From assembly GCA_030374765.1 (NCBI GenBank), contig JARGXX010000077.1:620001-684000 (forward strand): 64,000 bases of DNA, written 5' to 3'. The DNA is from Agarophyton chilense (lineage: Eukaryota; Rhodophyta; Florideophyceae; Gracilariales; Gracilariaceae). Position numbers and translations under genes: made by a program. Of this stretch, positions 61,443 to 64,000 are shown piece after piece (the first letter of the stretch is position 1; the number at the start of each line of letters is the position of its first letter). The notes under the pieces were generated by a model. The model saw only the letters and a program-made list of their open reading frames with translations. It searched no databases and was not told the DNA's origin.

Positions 61443-64000
61443 ATGCGTGAGACGCGACTATACGATTACACTTCATCCCAAGATCTAGAAGCCCTACCAC
61501 TTTTTGAAGTCTCCGTACCAGTTCCAGAGTTTCAGCAACCAAGAGTTAATGAGCATGCTTGGGCAGGGCTTGCTGGAGACACATTGTGGCGCACGCTGAA
61601 CTCGGACCAACTAGTCTTTGAAAATATTCATACGAAATCTGGTCTCCGACTGTCGTTCTCAGCGCCGCTATCTTCGCGTCCGCTTGTTATCGAAAACGAC
61701 GAGCTAGAAGATGGATCAGTTGAAATCCTTCTTTCCTGTTTTTCGGAGCTCAAAGGGTGTAGTCTTGTGCACCTCTGTGTGGATGTGACATCAATAACGA
61801 ATCCAACATTTGAGGAACGAGGAAGACTTTTCCTCGCAGATTTTGGTATTAACTGTATTACTAGGGTCGGAACCGATGTTATTTTAGGTCTGAACGATGG
61901 TCACTGTGCTCAGGTTCAACAATCAGCGGATGTTTCTCCAAGGATTCGACTACAGTTGCTGTCTTCGAACGTGATTGACAGGGACACATCCCCTCCAGCG
62001 GATGACACAAGTATTATTTCATATTCATCTGCAGAAGGAGCGTCTTCACAGCGTTCGCTGACTTCATCGTTATCAATGGGATTAATGAGTCGACTTTTTC
62101 GCAGTCCAAGTAGAAACCAAGAAGACTCTGGGGTTGATTCTGGCATTCCGTACGAAAATAACGGATATATAGTGACAAAGAGGCGTGGAAGGAATTCAGC
62201 TCGCGGAATGGAGAAGGAAGACTCTGTTATTGCCGTTGCGAAAATTCCATCGGAAACAAGATCTTTCATGGCTCTGTGTGAGTCGGGAAAGATTTTTCTC
62301 TTCGTTTGGAATGAAGACAGGTATATCTGCAGGGCCGATATAAAGATTCCCGTGAAACTTTCAACTACTTCTGTTGACCATTTTCTTGTTTCAGGCTCGA
62401 AAGAATGTGCCGTGGCCGTTTTGATGGCCGACGAAGAACCAAGCGCAGACTCACTTCGTGTTTTCAATATCGCCGCTCGTACTCGCCGTACAGGTTCATA
62501 CTCGCTTTCTTGCATTCAAATTGCTAAGAGAGACGGCCCTTTTGACCGAATTGTTGCAGCTGCAGCTGTTGGAGAGAGCGTTCTCGTATCAACTGAATCT
62601 GGAATTGTGACTGATGTTGTTAACGTTGCCAATGACATTGACTCTGGTGTCGGCCTACCTCAAGGGAAACTGTGGACATTAATAGATGATTTCGATAAAG
62701 AATTTGGCCTGTGGCAGAGCTATGACTCTGTTATTCTTGATGGAAAAGAATCTCTGATGATGGCACATCGTTTCACGCCGTACGCACTTTCCAAATCCCT
62801 CCGTCTTGAATCGCCACAAAATACAACAAGGAAAGATGTGGACATAGCATTAAATGAATGGCTATCTGATGAAGAAGGCACATCATGGAAACGCATCAAG
62901 CATCGAGCAGAGCACGTGGTAAAACAGGAGAACTTTAAAATAAGGGACATGTTTGTTGTGAATGGTGTTGGTGTGGTAATAGCCCGGCAATGCTTGGTGT
63001 CTGTATTTCGTCACCAGTCTGAAGCAGAGCGAAAACTGGTTGTCGATAGGTGCTCGGTGTTTCCTGATACATTTAAAGTAACTCGGAGTGAGACGGCTCG
63101 CTTGCTCGCTTCTCACGGACTTTGTCAAGAATTGGGAGCTCGATTCAAGGCGGGGTTTATAAAACCGGAGTATCGGGCGAGTTTCATCTCCATAATGAAA
63201 TTGTCCGTCAGACTATCCGAAAGCGGTTCTGGTCTTCCACTTACGGATCTCATTATAAGCCAAGGCAAGGACATCCGAATGCAGTCTGGTGAACAGTGTG
63301 ACTTTACAAGCATTGTCGAACAGGCCATTGCGGTCGTTTCCCCGGGCGGAGTGTTGCTCCGAAATCTTCTAGAATGTGGTGAAGTCTCTACATTGGGAAT
63401 TGTTGCTAATGAATGCGCCAATATTTTTCGAATGTCCTCTGTCTATGCCAGTGGACTTTCGTCGCTATTTCAATACCGACTGAAATCTTTCCAAACGACC
63501 ACTGAAGATGATGGTGATGATAAAATGCGCGATGAGAAAGCAAAAGATACTGAACCTGATGAAGGAATGTTGGACAAGGCATACGGCTGTATTGTACAGG
63601 CAAAGAAGTGGTGTGATGAACTGTTCGAGTCACAAAGTCCCTTTTCAGACGACGTTAAGATTGATGCTCAGTATTTGATTGACTTGGTTACATCTGCCAT
63701 TCTTAAATCCGTAGAGATCAGTGGTGCAAGAGTTGATCCCCTTCGTCAAGAGGGATTCTTGCATCGAGAAGGCCCAGTGCCCCCCATTGGATCAGTTTCA
63801 TCGTCAATCGTGTGGGAAAGACTCTCGTTTTGGCTGATGGAAAAAAGCGTGCGAATCTTCGAAAGCTTCGGGGCTCCAAAACATGCGGCTTCCTGTGCAC
63901 TTGAAGGTATGCCACAAGCTCCAACCAGGGAGAAGCATGAGAGTATGCGAGCAACTGCTTTTAGTAGATTTATCGATGCAGGAGAACTCGAAGCCGCGCT
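61443..64000 (+). CDS. Nup120/Nup160-type nucleoporin, N-terminal part (3' end beyond window)
   Basis: Open from the ATG at 61443 to the window end, giving 852 residues. The first ~450 residues alternate short beta strands as in the beta-propeller of Nup120/Nup160 (FENIHTKSGLRLSFSAPL; VAKIPSETRSFMALCESGKI; AVGESVLVSTESGI). A helical part follows from ~500, with LSFWLMEKSVRIFESFGAPK and ESMRATAFSRFIDAGELEAA at the end. The latter resembles the R..AF..F...G..EAA segment of Nup160-type solenoids. Nup160 is a scaffold protein of the Y complex of the nuclear pore. The protein is poorly conserved, so the call is moderate. An acidic Ser-rich loop lies near 175-240. Confidence 0.55.
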   Translation, partial: MRETRLYDYTSSQDLEALPLFEVSVPVPEFQQPRVNEHAWAGLAGDTLWRTLNSDQLVFENIHTKSGLRLSFSAPLSSRPLVIENDELEDGSVEILLSCFSELKGCSLVHLCVDVTSITNPTFEERGRLFLADFGINCITRVGTDVILGLNDGHCAQVQQSADVSPRIRLQLLSSNVIDRDTSPPADDTSIISYSSAEGASSQRSLTSSLSMGLMSRLFRSPSRNQEDSGVDSGIPYENNGYIVTKRRGRNSARGMEKEDSVIAVAKIPSETRSFMALCESGKIFLFVWNEDRYICRADIKIPVKLSTTSVDHFLVSGSKECAVAVLMADEEPSADSLRVFNIAARTRRTGSYSLSCIQIAKRDGPFDRIVAAAAVGESVLVSTESGIVTDVVNVANDIDSGVGLPQGKLWTLIDDFDKEFGLWQSYDSVILDGKESLMMAHRFTPYALSKSLRLESPQNTTRKDVDIALNEWLSDEEGTSWKRIKHRAEHVVKQENFKIRDMFVVNGVGVVIARQCLVSVFRHQSEAERKLVVDRCSVFPDTFKVTRSETARLLASHGLCQELGARFKAGFIKPEYRASFISIMKLSVRLSESGSGLPLTDLIISQGKDIRMQSGEQCDFTSIVEQAIAVVSPGGVLLRNLLECGEVSTLGIVANECANIFRMSSVYASGLSSLFQYRLKSFQTTTEDDGDDKMRDEKAKDTEPDEGMLDKAYGCIVQAKKWCDELFESQSPFSDDVKIDAQYLIDLVTSAILKSVEISGARVDPLRQEGFLHREGPVPPIGSVSSSIVWERLSFWLMEKSVRIFESFGAPKHAASCALEGMPQAPTREKHESMRATAFSRFIDAGELEAA

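Noticed and set aside
1-64000. CRISPR array, bacterial operon or phage-defence system
   Set aside because: No spaced identical short repeats and no bacterial gene order; introns, the tRNA form and gene content are eukaryotic.

Overview
This is nuclear DNA of a photosynthetic eukaryote, most likely a red alga. The genes have no introns or one short intron with GTATGT/GTAAGC donors and TACTAAC-like branch sites. Several products look plastid-targeted: ferredoxin sulfite reductase, a DUF6816-type lumen protein, a DUF2232 membrane protein and a GNAT enzyme. A tRNA-Ile(UAU) gene carries its intron in the D-loop, a position known from red algae. A gene-dense mosaic with LTR-element islands would fit a florideophyte such as Chondrus, but that genus is only a guess.

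Left gene block (1-19,300): ureidoglycine aminohydrolase (minus, cut by the window start), sulfite reductase (plus), a maltose/galactoside-type O-acetyltransferase (minus), the DUF6816 lumen protein (plus), tRNA-Ile, a hemerythrin-like protein (minus), a long Sen1-type RNA/DNA helicase (plus), a bZIP factor (minus) and a double-GNAT acetyltransferase (minus). Most neighbours are independent, divergent or convergent genes. Nothing suggests operons.

Mobile-element island (19,494-49,170): a young Ty3/Gypsy element with 164-bp LTRs (19,499-25,985, target duplication AATTC); an AT-rich tract with a dead Tc1/mariner transposase and its dispersed ends; an old LTR element with gag, protease and integrase parts but no visible reverse transcriptase (about 29,236-32,706); and an old Copia-type element on the minus strand (33,065-45,600). 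The Copia remnant is split by a 10.3-kb chromodomain-bearing Gypsy element (34,593-44,909, target duplication CTGCT). A solo LTR of that same Gypsy family (46,201-47,117, target duplication CGGCC) lies 1.3 kb further on, inverted. Both Gypsy elements carry an antisense reading frame between pol and the 3' LTR. All LTR elements are treated here as fossils.

Right gene block (49,200-64,000): an Iwr1-like Pol II import factor (plus), ribosomal protein S16/uS9 (minus), a plastid-type GNAT enzyme (minus), a D-amino-acid oxidase (minus), a DUF2232 membrane protein (plus), a PH-domain protein kinase (plus), a coiled-coil protein (plus) and the first part of a Nup120/Nup160-type nucleoporin (plus, cut by the window end).

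The best candidates for new biology are the D-loop intron in tRNA-Ile, the ribbon-helix-helix-like tail on sulfite reductase, the antisense frames shared by two Gypsy elements, the PH-kinase architecture, and a three-codon upstream frame overlapping the helicase start. All calls come from reading the sequence; no database search was run.
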